From the NCBI RefSeq assembly GCF_000495795.1, contig NZ_AWGD01000037.1, positions 90,393-154,392 of the forward strand: DNA of 64,000 bases. Direction: 5' to 3'. The stretch is from Asticcacaulis sp. AC460 (lineage in GTDB: Bacteria > Pseudomonadota > Alphaproteobacteria > Caulobacterales > Caulobacteraceae). Made by a program: the position numbers and the translations under genes. Each line of letters opens with the position of its first letter. Positions within the stretch are counted from its first letter, which is position 1. Under the pieces are notes generated by a model. It was not told the DNA's origin, ran no database searches, and saw only the letters and a program-made list of their open reading frames with translations. Below are positions 1 to 9,670 of this stretch, in pieces.

Positions 1-38
1 TCGGGCGATGGCATTGAACGTAGGAAAGGTTAGCAAGG

Positions 39-1346
39 ATGCGCAAGCCCCGGTTTCGCAGCGACAAGTTCTCAAAATTCATGGCGAGCGATACGGGCGC
101 GCAAGCACGCTACGCGCAGCGCCTCAAACATCGTGTCAGCATACCGATTGACGAGATCGAGCCGCAGTCAAAGAAGATGCGGCCAGCAGACTGTGACCGG
201 TTTCAGAACGCGGTCGCCGAGCATCTCACCATGATGAAGCGCGGGACCTTCAAAGGCGATATCGCACTGAAGCTAGATCTGGGAACGACCAGCCCAAACG
301 CCCCGCAAGCGCACACGATCGCGAAGAACTTCTTGGACTTGCTTGGCAAACGTCGGCCCGGCGTGAAGTGGCCCAAGCGTAGCCTCCTGTACGATGACGA
401 TAGCCAGATACAGGCGCTCTCGGTGTCCTGTCGGCACGGCGAAGACCGGCCGAGGATTTGTGTCGAAGCCAGACCGCTTTCGTCCATGCTGGATGACCTT
501 GAGCTAGGTGCGGAAGCTGTTCATCATGAGGAGCGGGATGACCCAGGCGCGTACTACACCAAAGAGCGGGATGACGAATGGATCGAGACCTTCGCCGACA
601 TTATTCGCGATGAGGCACGCAACCGACGCGAGCTTGGCGATGAGATGTATGAGGCGTACTTCAAGATGACGCGATGGAGCGCCCAGCAGGCGGTGTTGGG
701 CCGTAGTGGTGTCGACATCCCAGTGTTGAATTGGCTCTACGAACGCCCCAAGGCGATACCTACCGGTCTCAACAGTGAGATGTGGGCCGACCTGCTATTG
801 AAATCGAAACGCCGGCTTCATGTCGGCGACCTACCGATCTCGGAAGGCGGTTCCGCAGCGTTCAAGGCGGGCGTCGCCGCAGAGATCGCAAGATTCAAAC
901 AGGATTGGGACTGGGTTCTCAATCCGCTCGTCATTGCCGTCGCCCTCGAAGTTGTGGTGCGGCCCAATCCAAATACGCCCGTTGGCGTCCTGCATGATCT
1001 CGACAACATCGTTAGGGACTATCTGTTACCCGGCATCGTCCCGGCCTTCGGTACCGTGACCGACCATCGTTGGACAATCGATTTCGAAGAACTGAACCGG
1101 CGTGATCCTGAAATGGCGGCGAGATGGGGGCCGAATCCCACGCCTCCTCGCGGCACAAAATCCGGCGTCACGCGGTATGAGGCTTGGCGGCTCCCTCCGG
1201 TCCCCGGCAAAGCGGGATTCGTGAGCGTCGCTCTCGTCGCTGACATGGACGTCCAGGGCGACACGATGCAGCGATTGGACGAGCGTATTAAGAGGTGGGC
1301 GATAGAACGAGCGCGAAAGGAAGAGGATCGGCGGCGCTTTCGGTAG
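39..1346 (+). CDS. Hypothetical protein with RusA-like motifs
   Basis: A 435-residue protein that I do not recognise as a whole. Two stretches resemble the metal-binding layout of RusA-type Holliday junction resolvases. Around residues 90-130 a KNFLDLL helix is followed by LLYDDDSQIQAL. Around residues 310-340 there is DLDNIVRDYLLPGI, close to the DxDN motif of RusA. This suggests a duplicated RusA-like fold, but that is inference. The C-terminus is highly charged (IERARKEEDRRR). There is no signal peptide or membrane segment. The gene stands alone; an AGGAAAGG-like sequence lies upstream of the ATG, and about 230 bases without a recognisable feature separate its stop from the pheT terminator. 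It may be a recently acquired or phage-derived gene. Confidence 0.6.
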   Translation: MRKPRFRSDKFSKFMASDTGAQARYAQRLKHRVSIPIDEIEPQSKKMRPADCDRFQNAVAEHLTMMKRGTFKGDIALKLDLGTTSPNAPQAHTIAKNFLDLLGKRRPGVKWPKRSLLYDDDSQIQALSVSCRHGEDRPRICVEARPLSSMLDDLELGAEAVHHEERDDPGAYYTKERDDEWIETFADIIRDEARNRRELGDEMYEAYFKMTRWSAQQAVLGRSGVDIPVLNWLYERPKAIPTGLNSEMWADLLLKSKRRLHVGDLPISEGGSAAFKAGVAAEIARFKQDWDWVLNPLVIAVALEVVVRPNPNTPVGVLHDLDNIVRDYLLPGIVPAFGTVTDHRWTIDFEELNRRDPEMAARWGPNPTPPRGTKSGVTRYEAWRLPPVPGKAGFVSVALVADMDVQGDTMQRLDERIKRWAIERARKEEDRRRFR

Positions 1347-1573
1347 CTGGCCTGATTTGTTGGGCTGGCGAGCGTGAATTGCCTGAACTTATATCATTTC
1401 TACAATATTCGATTTCGGCGCCTGATAACTCTCAGAAACAAATCAGGCCACAATCGGGGCGGCGTCAACTCCACCCCGACGCACGACTCATTACGGTGAC
1501 AGCTTAGGGAATGCCGATTTCCGCTTGGGTCAACTCCGGCCTCGCGTTGCATTTCTGTTCCAAAATCACGCAC

Positions 1574-1601
1574 AAAAAAGGGCCGCCGAAGCGACCCTTT
1601 T
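1574..1601 (-). terminator. Rho-independent terminator of pheST
   Basis: Read on the minus strand, a GGGTCGC TTCG GCGGCCC stem-loop (one U-G pair, stable UUCG tetraloop) is followed directly by six T. It lies about 20 bases past the pheT stop and so ends the pheS-pheT transcript. Confidence 0.9.
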
Positions 1602-1621
1602 CCTGAAGCCTGGCCCACACC

Positions 1622-4009
1622 TTAACTCCGCAAGGTCGCCCCGGCCTTCTGCGCCGCTGCGATAACCTTCTGCGACAGGGCGTCGATTTCCGGCTCGGTC
1701 AGAGTCTTGTCGGTCGGGGTCAGCACCACCTCGACGGCCAGCGACTTGTGACCATCGGGCACGCCCTGGCCGGTATAGACGTCGAACACCCGGGCATCGC
1801 CGATCAGCGCCTTGTCGGCGCCCTTGATGGCGCGGACCAGGTCGCCGGCGGCGGCCGTATCGGCCACCAGGAAGGCGAAGTCCCGTGTCAGCGGCATCAG
1901 CGACGACAGCGTCAAGGCGCCGCGCGACTTGCCCGACTTGGCCTTGCCGACCGGCAGGTTGTCCACCCGCACCTCGAACCCGACATAGGCCCCAACATTG
2001 GTCACGTCCAGGTCCATGGCCTTCAGCACCGCCGGATGCAGTTCGCCGAACTCGGCAATCACCTGCTTGGGCCCCAGTTGCAGCCGCGCCGAACGGCCCG
2101 GATGCCAATGGGCGGCATTGCTCCCCTGGACCAGCGACAGCGACGCCACCGGCACCCCCACCGTCTCCAGCAGCGACAGCAGATCACCCTTCAGAGCGAA
2201 CAGATTGTCCTCACGCGCATTGGTCCAGTGCCGCGCCTTGTCCGGCGCGCGCAGGGCGGCGATGACCGGCTTCTGGTCGCCGGGCTCCAGGCCGAAATAG
2301 ATCGGCCCGATCTCGAACAGCTGCACGCCGTACTGGCCGCGCGCGGCATTGCGGCCGGCCGCTTCCAGCAGGTTCGGCAATACCGCCGGACGCATGCAGT
2401 TCAGCTCCGAAGCGATCGGATTGGCCAGCACCAGCGCATCGGCGCCACCGCCGAACAGACCGGCCCAGTCCTGGCGCATGAACGACCAGGTGACGGCTTC
2501 GCTGTACCCCAAAGCCGCCAGAGCGCGGCGGGCGGCGCGGGCCTTGGCCTGCTGCGCCGTCAACACCCCGCCCGGACGGGGCGTCACGGCCGGCAGCGGC
2601 GTCGCCGGCAGCTTATCGAAGCCGTAGATACGGGCGATTTCCTCGACCAGGTCGGCCTTGCCATCCACATCGCGGCGCCACGACGGCACCGACACCGTGC
2701 CATTGGCGGCCACGCCGAAGCCCAGGGCTTCCAGAATACGCGTGATCTCGTCCGGCGCGGCATCCAGGCCGGTCAGCTTCTTCACATAGGCCGGATCGAA
2801 AGCCACGTCCGGACGGCGCGCCGGCGCTTCACCGGCGACCACGACCTCGGACGGCTCGCCGCCGCACAGGTCCAGGATCAATTTCGTGGCCAGCTCCAGC
2901 CCCGGCACGGCCGATTCCGGATCGACCCCACGCGCGAACCGGTACTGCGCATCCGAGAACAGGCTCAGGGTCCGGCCGGTCTGCGCCGTGCGGATCGGAT
3001 CGAACCAGGCGCTTTCGACGAAGACGTCGGTGGTAGCCTCATCGACCTTGGTCGACTCGCCGCCCATGACCCCGCCCAGGCCGATGACGCCCGACGAATC
3101 CATGATGGCGCACATCTCGCCGTTCAGCGGATAGGTCTTGCCGTCCAGCGCTTCCAGTTGCTCGCCGTCCGGCGACAACCCGGCGACAATCACCGACCCG
3201 CTCAGCTTGCTCAGGTCATAGACGTGCAGCGGCCGCGCGCGGTCGAACGACAGATAGTTGGTGATGTCGACCAGCGCCGAGATCGGCTTCAACCCGATCG
3301 ACTTCAGCTTGGCCTGCAGCCACTCGGGCGACGGACCGTTTTTCACGCCGCGGATCACCCGGCCGGAAAACACCTGACAGGCATCACCGTCAACCTTGAT
3401 CGAAACCGGGCACGCGAAGGCGCCGGCGACCGGAACGATCGCCGCGTCCTTGAACACGCCCAGACCGGTCGCGGCCAGGTCGCGGGCGATGCCGTGCACC
3501 CCCAGCCAGTCGGGACGGTTCGGCGTCACTTCGAAGTCGATGACCGGCTCGGCGCCGAACACGACCGCGGCAGGTGTCCCGACTTCCAGAGTTCCCGAAA
3601 TGTCCAATATTCCGTCGTGATCGTCGCCTAAACCCAGCTCGGCGGCCGAGCACATCATACCGTTCGACACGACCCCGCGGACCGGCTTTTCGACCAGGGT
3701 GACCCCCAGACCCGGTACGTAAGCACCGATCGGAGCGTAAATTGTGGTCATGCCGGCGCGGGCATTGGGGGCGCCGCAGACGATTTCCTTGCGGCCGTCG
3801 ACGGTATCCACCTGCAGCACCTGGAGCTTGTCGGCATTGGGGTGAGGGGCGGCCTCGACGACTTTGGCGACGCTGAACACCGTCAGCGCCTTGGCGGGAT
3901 CGTGGATGTCCTCGACCTCCAGCCCGGCCATGGTCATGGCGGCGGCAACGGCGTCGATATCGGCCGTGGTGTCGAGATGGTCTTTCAACCAGGAAAGCGA
4001 GAATTTCAT
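1622..4009 (-). CDS. pheT: Phenylalanine--tRNA ligase beta subunit
   Basis: The 795-residue beta chain of the alpha2-beta2 phenylalanyl-tRNA synthetase, a cytoplasmic enzyme that charges tRNA-Phe. The N-terminus ([14 protein letters not shown]) leads into the EMAP/tRNA-binding domain at about residues 40-150 ([19 protein letters not shown]). The B3/B4 editing domain, the B5 DNA-binding-like domain (about 400-475) and the catalytic-like core ([14 protein letters not shown]) follow, with an anticodon-binding FDX-ACB domain at the C-terminus ([14 protein letters not shown]). Length is normal for bacterial PheT. It begins 21 bases after the pheS stop on the same strand, so the two subunits are cotranscribed. 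Confidence 0.98.
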   Translation of the reverse strand: MKFSLSWLKDHLDTTADIDAVAAAMTMAGLEVEDIHDPAKALTVFSVAKVVEAAPHPNADKLQVLQVDTVDGRKEIVCGAPNARAGMTTIYAPIGAYVPGLGVTLVEKPVRGVVSNGMMCSAAELGLGDDHDGILDISGTLEVGTPAAVVFGAEPVIDFEVTPNRPDWLGVHGIARDLAATGLGVFKDAAIVPVAGAFACPVSIKVDGDACQVFSGRVIRGVKNGPSPEWLQAKLKSIGLKPISALVDITNYLSFDRARPLHVYDLSKLSGSVIVAGLSPDGEQLEALDGKTYPLNGEMCAIMDSSGVIGLGGVMGGESTKVDEATTDVFVESAWFDPIRTAQTGRTLSLFSDAQYRFARGVDPESAVPGLELATKLILDLCGGEPSEVVVAGEAPARRPDVAFDPAYVKKLTGLDAAPDEITRILEALGFGVAANGTVSVPSWRRDVDGKADLVEEIARIYGFDKLPATPLPAVTPRPGGVLTAQQAKARAARRALAALGYSEAVTWSFMRQDWAGLFGGGADALVLANPIASELNCMRPAVLPNLLEAAGRNAARGQYGVQLFEIGPIYFGLEPGDQKPVIAALRAPDKARHWTNAREDNLFALKGDLLSLLETVGVPVASLSLVQGSNAAHWHPGRSARLQLGPKQVIAEFGELHPAVLKAMDLDVTNVGAYVGFEVRVDNLPVGKAKSGKSRGALTLSSLMPLTRDFAFLVADTAAAGDLVRAIKGADKALIGDARVFDVYTGQGVPDGHKSLAVEVVLTPTDKTLTEPEIDALSQKVIAAAQKAGATLRS

Positions 4010-4030
4010 TTTATGAAACTTTTGAAAGAG

Positions 4031-5104
4031 TTAGCTAAGGCCCGACGCGCTGTTCGGAGCGGCGAAGGCCGAGAATCCATAGTGGTTCAGCCAGCGGGAA
4101 TCCGCGGCGAACATGTCGCGCAAATCCGGCACGCCGTATTTCAGCATCGCCAGGCGGTCGACACCCATGCCCCAGGCAAAGCCCTGATATTCGTCGGGAT
4201 CGACGCCGCAGGCCTTTAAAACATTGGGATGGACCATGCCGCAGCCCAGAATTTCCAGCCAGGAATCACCCTGGCCGACCTTCAGCTCGCCCTTTTCCCA
4301 CGAACAGCGCACATCCATCTCCGCTGACGGTTCGGTGAACGGAAAGTGGTGCGGGCGGAACTGGGTGACGACATCGCCCGTCTCGAAGAAGCGAGAGATA
4401 AAGGTTTCCAGCACCCACTTCAGGTGACCCATATGGGCGTTGCGGTCGATGACCAGGCCCTCGATCTGGTGGAACATCGGGGTGTGGGTCTGGTCGCTGT
4501 CGCAGCGGAAGACACGCCCCGGCGCGATCAGCCGGAACGGCGGCTGACCCGAAACCATCGAGCGGATTTGTACCGGCGAGGTATGGGTGCGCAGCAGCTT
4601 GCGCACGCCGTTCTCGTCCGGATGGAAAAAGAAGGTGTCGTGCATCTCGCGCGCCGGATGCTTTTCGGGGAAGTTCAGCGCGGTGAAGTTATGAAAATCG
4701 TCTTCGATATCAGGACCTTCGGCGACTTCGAAGCCCAGGTCGGCGAAGATGGCGATCATCTCGTCCATCACCTGCAGGGTCGGATGAACCCCACCCTTGG
4801 CGCGCGGGCTGGCCGGCAGGCTCAGGTCGATGCGCTCGCTTTGCAGGCGGGCGGCCAGGTGCGCGGCTTCCAGATCGGACTTCTTGGAATCGAGCACGGC
4901 CTGGATCTGGTCGCGCACGGCATTGATGGCGGCGCCGGTGACTTTACGCTCCTCCGGCGGCAGGCTGCCCAGGGTCTTGAGCAGGCCGGAGATACGGCCG
5001 GTCTTGCCCAGCGCGGAAACGCGCACGGCGTCGAGGGCGGACAGGTCGGCGGCGGAAGCGATCTCGGCTTCGATTTCGGTTTGCAGGTCGGCGTAGACGG
5101 TCAT
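4031..5104 (-). CDS. pheS: Phenylalanine--tRNA ligase alpha subunit
   Basis: The catalytic alpha subunit (357 residues) of phenylalanyl-tRNA synthetase. The N-terminal coiled-coil arm is followed by the class II core: [21 protein letters not shown] is the motif 2 region, and [18 protein letters not shown] is motif 3 with its conserved arginine. I start at the ATG at 5104 ([11 protein letters not shown]), because the open frame upstream has no protein-like character and this start matches the family N-terminus. The gene lies upstream of pheT in the usual pheST order. The next gene upstream, 64 bases away, is an exported phospholipase rather than rplT. Confidence 0.97.
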   Translation of the reverse strand: MTVYADLQTEIEAEIASAADLSALDAVRVSALGKTGRISGLLKTLGSLPPEERKVTGAAINAVRDQIQAVLDSKKSDLEAAHLAARLQSERIDLSLPASPRAKGGVHPTLQVMDEMIAIFADLGFEVAEGPDIEDDFHNFTALNFPEKHPAREMHDTFFFHPDENGVRKLLRTHTSPVQIRSMVSGQPPFRLIAPGRVFRCDSDQTHTPMFHQIEGLVIDRNAHMGHLKWVLETFISRFFETGDVVTQFRPHHFPFTEPSAEMDVRCSWEKGELKVGQGDSWLEILGCGMVHPNVLKACGVDPDEYQGFAWGMGVDRLAMLKYGVPDLRDMFAADSRWLNHYGFSAFAAPNSASGLS

Positions 5105-5168
5105 GACACGGGCTTTATCTGAAGGATGCACGTCTTTAGTGCCTGCCGCCCTACCTGTGAAGCAGTTT

Positions 5169-7238
5169 TTAGACCTTAAGCGGCGCCGCACCAAACGCCA
5201 GCGGATCCGACAGCGACGCCTGGCCGTTCTCGACATGGCCGGCGAAATGCTGATCGAAGCCGTCACCATGCAGCCGCACGTCATACCAGCCCGCCGACAG
5301 GACCAGATCGACGGTCTCAGACATGGTTGCATGGTCATCCGGATGCGGCGGCTGCGGCGCCAGGTCGAAGCGGCGTTTGCCGCCGTGGGTATCCTGAACG
5401 GTCACCTGTACCGCCTGATCGAACGACGGATTCCGCAAGGTCAGAACACCGCCCTCCAACGACGCCTCGACACCATAACCCGTACCGGCAAAGCGGCGGA
5501 AAAAGCCGTTGGGCCCCAGCAACCACCAGTCATAGGCCCCTTCCGTGCTTTCGCCGTACGACTTCAAACGCACGTCGTTGAGCCGCGCGTGGTGATAGCT
5601 TTCCCCCGGCGCCACGGTGAAACGCAACGGCGGCTGCTCCAGATTCAGCCGGTCATACAGATGGAAAACGGCCGATCGTTCAGCGCTACGGTTGCGCAGA
5701 TGCAGGTACGGAAAGACCTCGACCGGTTCCCAGGCAAAATCCGCTGTCAGGTCATAAGGCGTCGCCCGCCGCGGTCTCTGCCCCTGAGCCTGAACCGGCG
5801 CCGACAGCTTGGGCGTCTTCGGCGTGGTCCGCCCACCCAAGGCCCGCGCCTTGTCGGCCAAGGCCTTGGTCGCCGGCAGATGTTCAAAGAACGGTTGATT
5901 ATTGGGCTTGGCGAAGTCGAAACAACTGGTCAGGTCGCCGCACACCGCCCGCCGCCAGGCCGAAATATTCGGCTCAACCACACCAAAGCGCGTCTCAAGA
6001 AGCCGGATCACCGACGTATGGTCGAACACTTCGGACGCGACATAGCCGCCGCGCGACCAAGGCGAGACGACATACATCGGCACGCGCGGGCCCAAGCCGT
6101 AGGGACGGCTGTTATACATGCCGTCACCTGCGTGATATTCACCGGCCGTATCGATATCGCTGTGCCCCAATGGCTCGCCGCCAGCGTCCAAAGACGGCGG
6201 CGCCGGCGGCGGCACATGGTCGAAATAGCCGTCATTCTCATCGAAATTGATCAGCAGAACGGTCTTCGCCCACACCTCGGGATTGGCCGTCAAGGCGTCC
6301 AGCACGCGGGCGGTATAGTCGGCACCCTGGGCCGGGCTCGACGGACCCGGGTGCTCGGAGCCTTCCGCGGTGGCCACGATCCATGACACCTGCGGCAGCT
6401 TGCCCGCCACGACATCGGCCTTTAACGCATCGAGATCGCGCGTGCGGATCGACCGCCGCGCCAGATCGATCAAGCGTTGACTGGAGGCCTTGAGGGCGGC
6501 GCGATAGGTCCTGAACCCGGCCAAAGGATTGTCGGTGAAGTTGTCGTCCATGTCCTGATAGACCTGCCAGTCGATGCCGGCGGCGCTCAGGCGCTCGGGA
6601 TAGGTCGTCCAGTCATAACCGCTGTTGGCGTCACCCAGCGAGTCGTAGGCATTGTCGATGGCGCCGCCGTTCTTGCCGGTCCAGTGAAACAGCCGGTTCG
6701 GATTGGTCCCGGCATGTAACGAGCAGAAATAGGCGTCACACAGCGTAAAGGCCTCGGCCAGGGCGTACTGGAACGGCAGGTCGGCGCGGGTGAAATAGCC
6801 CATGGCATGGTCGTGCTTGGCGTCCGGCCACTGCCCCATGCGGCCATGATCCCAGGCGTCCTGGGCGTCCTTGAAGGTGTGCGGCGTCCCCTCGACCCGC
6901 ATCAGCCGGAAGTCCTTGGCCGTATCGAGCGGGAAGGGGGCGATCAGCTTGTCATGATCGCCATCCCGCACCTGGGCAAAGACGGTACCGGCCTTGCGCA
7001 CCCCGACATCGGCCACCGGAATGGCGAAACGGTCGCCGAAGCCCTGCACCCCGTTCAGCGTGCCGAAATAGTGGTCGAACGACCGGTTCTCCTGCATCAG
7101 GATGACGACGTGCTCGACATCCTGCATGGTGCCGGTGCGCACCTTCGCGGGAATATCGAGCGCACGGGCGATGGCGGGCGGCAGGGCGCCCAGCGCTCCG
7201 GCCAGGGCGGTGCTGAGAAGATGGCGGCGATGGATCAT
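5169..7238 (-). CDS. Tat-exported phosphocholine-specific phospholipase C
   Basis: A 689-residue phospholipase C of the PlcH/PlcN acid-phosphatase-like family, which cleaves phosphatidylcholine or sphingomyelin headgroups outside the cytoplasm. The N-terminus [17 protein letters not shown] is a twin-arginine signal. The phosphoesterase domain starts at [19 protein letters not shown], the family signature. It contains further conserved blocks such as [16 protein letters not shown] and [16 protein letters not shown]. Two C-terminal beta-sandwich repeats (about residues 490-680) match the family's paired C-terminal domains. It sits between the Ntn-hydrolase unit and pheS, with 40 bases to the former. 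Phosphate-dependent regulation is common in this family, but no Pho box was identified here. Confidence 0.92.
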   Translation of the reverse strand: MIHRRHLLSTALAGALGALPPAIARALDIPAKVRTGTMQDVEHVVILMQENRSFDHYFGTLNGVQGFGDRFAIPVADVGVRKAGTVFAQVRDGDHDKLIAPFPLDTAKDFRLMRVEGTPHTFKDAQDAWDHGRMGQWPDAKHDHAMGYFTRADLPFQYALAEAFTLCDAYFCSLHAGTNPNRLFHWTGKNGGAIDNAYDSLGDANSGYDWTTYPERLSAAGIDWQVYQDMDDNFTDNPLAGFRTYRAALKASSQRLIDLARRSIRTRDLDALKADVVAGKLPQVSWIVATAEGSEHPGPSSPAQGADYTARVLDALTANPEVWAKTVLLINFDENDGYFDHVPPPAPPSLDAGGEPLGHSDIDTAGEYHAGDGMYNSRPYGLGPRVPMYVVSPWSRGGYVASEVFDHTSVIRLLETRFGVVEPNISAWRRAVCGDLTSCFDFAKPNNQPFFEHLPATKALADKARALGGRTTPKTPKLSAPVQAQGQRPRRATPYDLTADFAWEPVEVFPYLHLRNRSAERSAVFHLYDRLNLEQPPLRFTVAPGESYHHARLNDVRLKSYGESTEGAYDWWLLGPNGFFRRFAGTGYGVEASLEGGVLTLRNPSFDQAVQVTVQDTHGGKRRFDLAPQPPHPDDHATMSETVDLVLSAGWYDVRLHGDGFDQHFAGHVENGQASLSDPLAFGAAPLKV

Positions 7239-7278
7239 GATAGCCTTCTACAACGCGATCACAACGGATCGATGAAGG

Positions 7279-7611
7279 TCAGTCCTGATAGCGGTCCCGG
7301 CGCGGTCGCAGGATATCCATGCGACCGCCACCGCTGAACGATTCCGGAAAATCAAGAATGTCGCTGCGGGTGCGGCGGCCCTTGCGCACCTTGTCCAGCG
7401 CGGAGTTGATCGTCGCCGTGGTGACCTCGAAGGCCGGCGTCTTCTTGCGGAACAGGTCGCCCAGCCCACGTTTCTCGGTCGTCAGGCGCACGGTCTGGTG
7501 CGTCGTGCCGATAGCGGCCTGGTCGGCGGCGCGGGCGATCATGCGCTCGGCGCGGTCGTTCCAGCTGCGGATATCGTCAGCCAGAATCTGGGGATTAATC
7601 GGCTTTTCCAT
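7279..7611 (-). CDS. Small hypothetical protein coupled to the Ntn-like protein
   Basis: A 110-residue soluble protein, not recognised. It starts three bases after the stop of the Ntn-hydrolase-like gene upstream, so the two are almost certainly cotranscribed and probably translationally coupled. The sequence is charged and probably helical (NDRAERMIARAADQAA; TINSALDKVRKGRR), ending in an arginine-rich tail. It has no membrane segment, cysteine pair or known DNA-binding motif. By context it may be a partner or adaptor of the 415-residue protein, but nothing in the sequence proves that. Confidence 0.75.
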   Translation of the reverse strand: MEKPINPQILADDIRSWNDRAERMIARAADQAAIGTTHQTVRLTTEKRGLGDLFRKKTPAFEVTTATINSALDKVRKGRRTRSDILDFPESFSGGGRMDILRPRRDRYQD

Positions 7612-7614
7612 GAT

Positions 7615-8862
7615 TCAATCCTTCCAGAAGTATCGGCCGGGTTCCATGGCCAGGATGCGGATCGGGCGCGACACGCCGTCGTCGCGCATCAGCTCGTGCT
7701 CGACAACGGGCAGTTCCATGAACTTGCCGGCATAGTTGGCCAGGATACCGGCATTGGCGGTTTCCAGCAGCGGCCACAGCTTGCGTGTCGCCTGGTCGTG
7801 GCGCGCCTGACGGGCGACACTGGCGCCGATCAGCGGCGCGACCAGGGCCAGGTTGTCGAGCCGGCTGGCCAGGGCCTTGGCCAGGGCCGGCTGGCTGCGG
7901 GCGGTTTCCCCAAGCGCCGCCGTCAGCTCGCGGTAGATGTAGCTGGCGCTGACCATATGGGTGATGTGCTCATAGGCCGGGGTGGCGCCGTACATGAAGG
8001 CGCGGGTCATGGCATCCTGGGCGAAGGTGGCCGCGATGATCGGGTTGGTCCGCGGTTTGGGCGCGATGGCGCCGACCGGACCGGCCTTGAGGATGCCGCC
8101 GAACGAGCCCAGGAATTCGAGATGGACCATCGAAGGGGCCGAACCGGCGCCGTCGAAACCGGCGATCGCCAGGCCGGTCAGGAACATCAACGACCGCGCC
8201 GGCAGCCATTCGACCAGGACCGAGGCGGCGGCCAGGTCGCGCAGCGGCGCGACGGACTTTTCCGGAAACGCGGCGCCATCCAGCATCTGGCCGAGGAAAT
8301 GTTCGAGATACTGTCCCAGATGGGCCTGCAGGAAGGGCGCCAGGCGCGGCGACTCCGGCAGCAGGGTACGCGCCACCGGCTGGCCCTTGGCGTCGTGGCC
8401 GGCGAACATGACCTCCTGGGTCAGCCGCGCCAGCGCCTGGGCGGCGGTCTCGGGACTGACCGGCTTGCCCTCTTCCCAGCCGAAGGTCTTCAAGCAGTCG
8501 CCGAAGTCGAGCAGGAAGCTGATCATATAGCGGCCGAAGCTGATCTGTTCGGCCTTGTCGTCGCCCTTGAGCTGGTCGCCGGAAAGAAAACGGATCAGGT
8601 TCTGCGCCTGGTCCCTGACCGGGCCGCGCCGGCCGGGATGGGCTTCGCGGAACTGGCCGATGACGGCGCTCCACGGCAGGCCGGCGAAATCGCCGCCGCC
8701 ATAGACCATGACGGCGACGGGGCCGGCTTCGTTCAGGATATGGATTTTCTCGATGCCGCCCTGGGAGACGCTGCTGCCGTTACCGGTATCCAGGATGGTC
8801 ACGGCGCTGTCCGCGCCCATGGCCACCGCTTCCAGGTTCATCAACAAGACTTCGCTTGTCAT
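7615..8862 (-). CDS. Proteasome/HslV-like Ntn-hydrolase domain protein
   Basis: A 415-residue protein of no assigned family. Its start aligns by eye with HslV and proteasome beta subunits. After removal of Met1 the chain begins with Thr. Counting that Thr as 1, GADSAVT places Asp at position 17, exactly as in HslV, and EKIHIL places Lys at 38, against 33 in HslV with a five-residue longer turn. A glycine-rich VMVYGGGDFAGL then resembles the GFAGG strand of the family. The remaining 330 or so residues are longer than any HslV and are helical. The start is supported by a GAGGGG ribosome site eight bases before ATG. It is followed three bases later by the 110-residue gene. Activity is inferred, not shown. 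Confidence 0.7.
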   Translation of the reverse strand: MTSEVLLMNLEAVAMGADSAVTILDTGNGSSVSQGGIEKIHILNEAGPVAVMVYGGGDFAGLPWSAVIGQFREAHPGRRGPVRDQAQNLIRFLSGDQLKGDDKAEQISFGRYMISFLLDFGDCLKTFGWEEGKPVSPETAAQALARLTQEVMFAGHDAKGQPVARTLLPESPRLAPFLQAHLGQYLEHFLGQMLDGAAFPEKSVAPLRDLAAASVLVEWLPARSLMFLTGLAIAGFDGAGSAPSMVHLEFLGSFGGILKAGPVGAIAPKPRTNPIIAATFAQDAMTRAFMYGATPAYEHITHMVSASYIYRELTAALGETARSQPALAKALASRLDNLALVAPLIGASVARQARHDQATRKLWPLLETANAGILANYAGKFMELPVVEHELMRDDGVSRPIRILAMEPGRYFWKD

Positions 8863-8917
8863 CGCCGCCCCTCACTTGCTTAAGACGACATTAACAAATG
8901 GACGGCCGATAGCAAAC

Positions 8918-8950
8918 AAAAACCCCGCCAGGCAGAACCTGACGGGGTTT
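8918..8950 (-). terminator. Rho-independent terminator of rpmI-rplT
   Basis: On the minus strand, AAACCCCGTCAGG and CCTGGCGGGGTTT form a long GC-rich stem around a five-base loop, followed by more T. It lies just after the rplT stop and before the Ntn-hydrolase-like gene, so that gene needs its own promoter in the remaining bases before 8862. Confidence 0.92.
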
Positions 8951-8972
8951 GAGCTGTAACTTGAAAGTTCGC

Positions 8973-9332
8973 TTACGCGGCCAGGGCCGTGCGCACCTTC
9001 TCGGCGATCGCCTTGAAGCCGGCTTCGTCGTTCATGGCGACGTCGGACAGCACCTTGCGGTCGATGTCGATACCCGCAACATCCAGGCCGTGGATGAACT
9101 GCGAATAGGTGAAGCCTTCGATCCGGGCCGCCGCGTTGATGCGCTGGATCCACAGGCTGCGGAAGTTGCGCTTCTTGGTGCGGCGGTCGCGGTAGGCGTA
9201 CTGGCCGGCCTTGTCGACGGCCGCCTTGGCGGTGCGGATGGTGTTCTTGCGGCGGCCATAGAAACCCTTGGCGAGCTTCAGGACCTTTTTGTGCTTGGCG
9301 TGCGAAGTTACGCCTCTTTTAACGCGGGCCAT
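8973..9332 (-). CDS. rplT: 50S ribosomal protein L20
   Basis: Bacterial L20 (119 residues), which binds 23S rRNA early in large-subunit assembly. The sequence is a full-length match to the family: [19 protein letters not shown] at the start, then [18 protein letters not shown] and [21 protein letters not shown]. It is 15 bases downstream of rpmI and followed by a strong terminator. In many bacteria L20 represses its own operon by binding the leader. A hairpin exists upstream of rpmI here, but I cannot match it to a known L20 site. Confidence 0.99.
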   Translation of the reverse strand: MARVKRGVTSHAKHKKVLKLAKGFYGRRKNTIRTAKAAVDKAGQYAYRDRRTKKRNFRSLWIQRINAAARIEGFTYSQFIHGLDVAGIDIDRKVLSDVAMNDEAGFKAIAEKVRTALAA

Positions 9333-9347
9333 GTGTCTAGCTCCCTC

Positions 9348-9545
9348 TTAGGCGTACGGCATGTAGGATTTGATCTTGATCGTATCGGCGTCCGACATAA
9401 CCTGCGTGCCGCGGTTTTGACGGATATATTTGCCGTTGTGCGAGATCAAACGGTGGCGCTTGCCGGCGACGCCGGCCTTGGCCTTGCCAGAGGCAGTAAA
9501 GCGGAAGCGCTTCTTGGCGCCCGACTTGGTCTTCAGTTTTGACAT
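9348..9545 (-). CDS. rpmI: 50S ribosomal protein L35
   Basis: Bacterial L35 (65 residues, a normal length). The basic sequence begins [20 protein letters not shown] and contains [19 protein letters not shown], both typical. It is the first gene of the rpmI-rplT pair. infC, which precedes rpmI in many bacteria, is not present upstream; instead an exported S9 peptidase gene on the same strand ends 125 bases away. Confidence 0.98.
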   Translation of the reverse strand: MSKLKTKSGAKKRFRFTASGKAKAGVAGKRHRLISHNGKYIRQNRGTQVMSDADTIKIKSYMPYA

Positions 9546-9629
9546 TTCGATTACGGCCGGCTAGGGCCGCCCTTCTTAGGGGGTGATGACACCGCCCAGG
9601 CATGTCATGGGCCCGGCGGGTCGGAAGAA

Positions 9630-9656
9630 CGCGGGGCATTACAGGAAAACCCCGCG
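9630..9656 (-). promoter_or_regulatory. Hairpin between the S9 peptidase gene and rpmI
   Basis: CGCGGGG and CCCCGCG arms flank a 13-base loop. On the minus strand the hairpin follows the S9 peptidase stop and precedes rpmI by about 85 bases. Only a weak T-containing tail (TTCTTCC) follows. It could be a terminator for the peptidase gene or part of the rpmI-rplT leader; the sequence does not decide. Confidence 0.4.
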
Positions 9657-9670
9657 CCTGACAAGTCCTT

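Noticed and set aside
1748..3631. A 627-codon open frame on the plus strand across pheT
   Set aside because: It is the antisense shadow of pheT, rich in Arg, Gln, Gly and His with no domain; high GC keeps such frames open.
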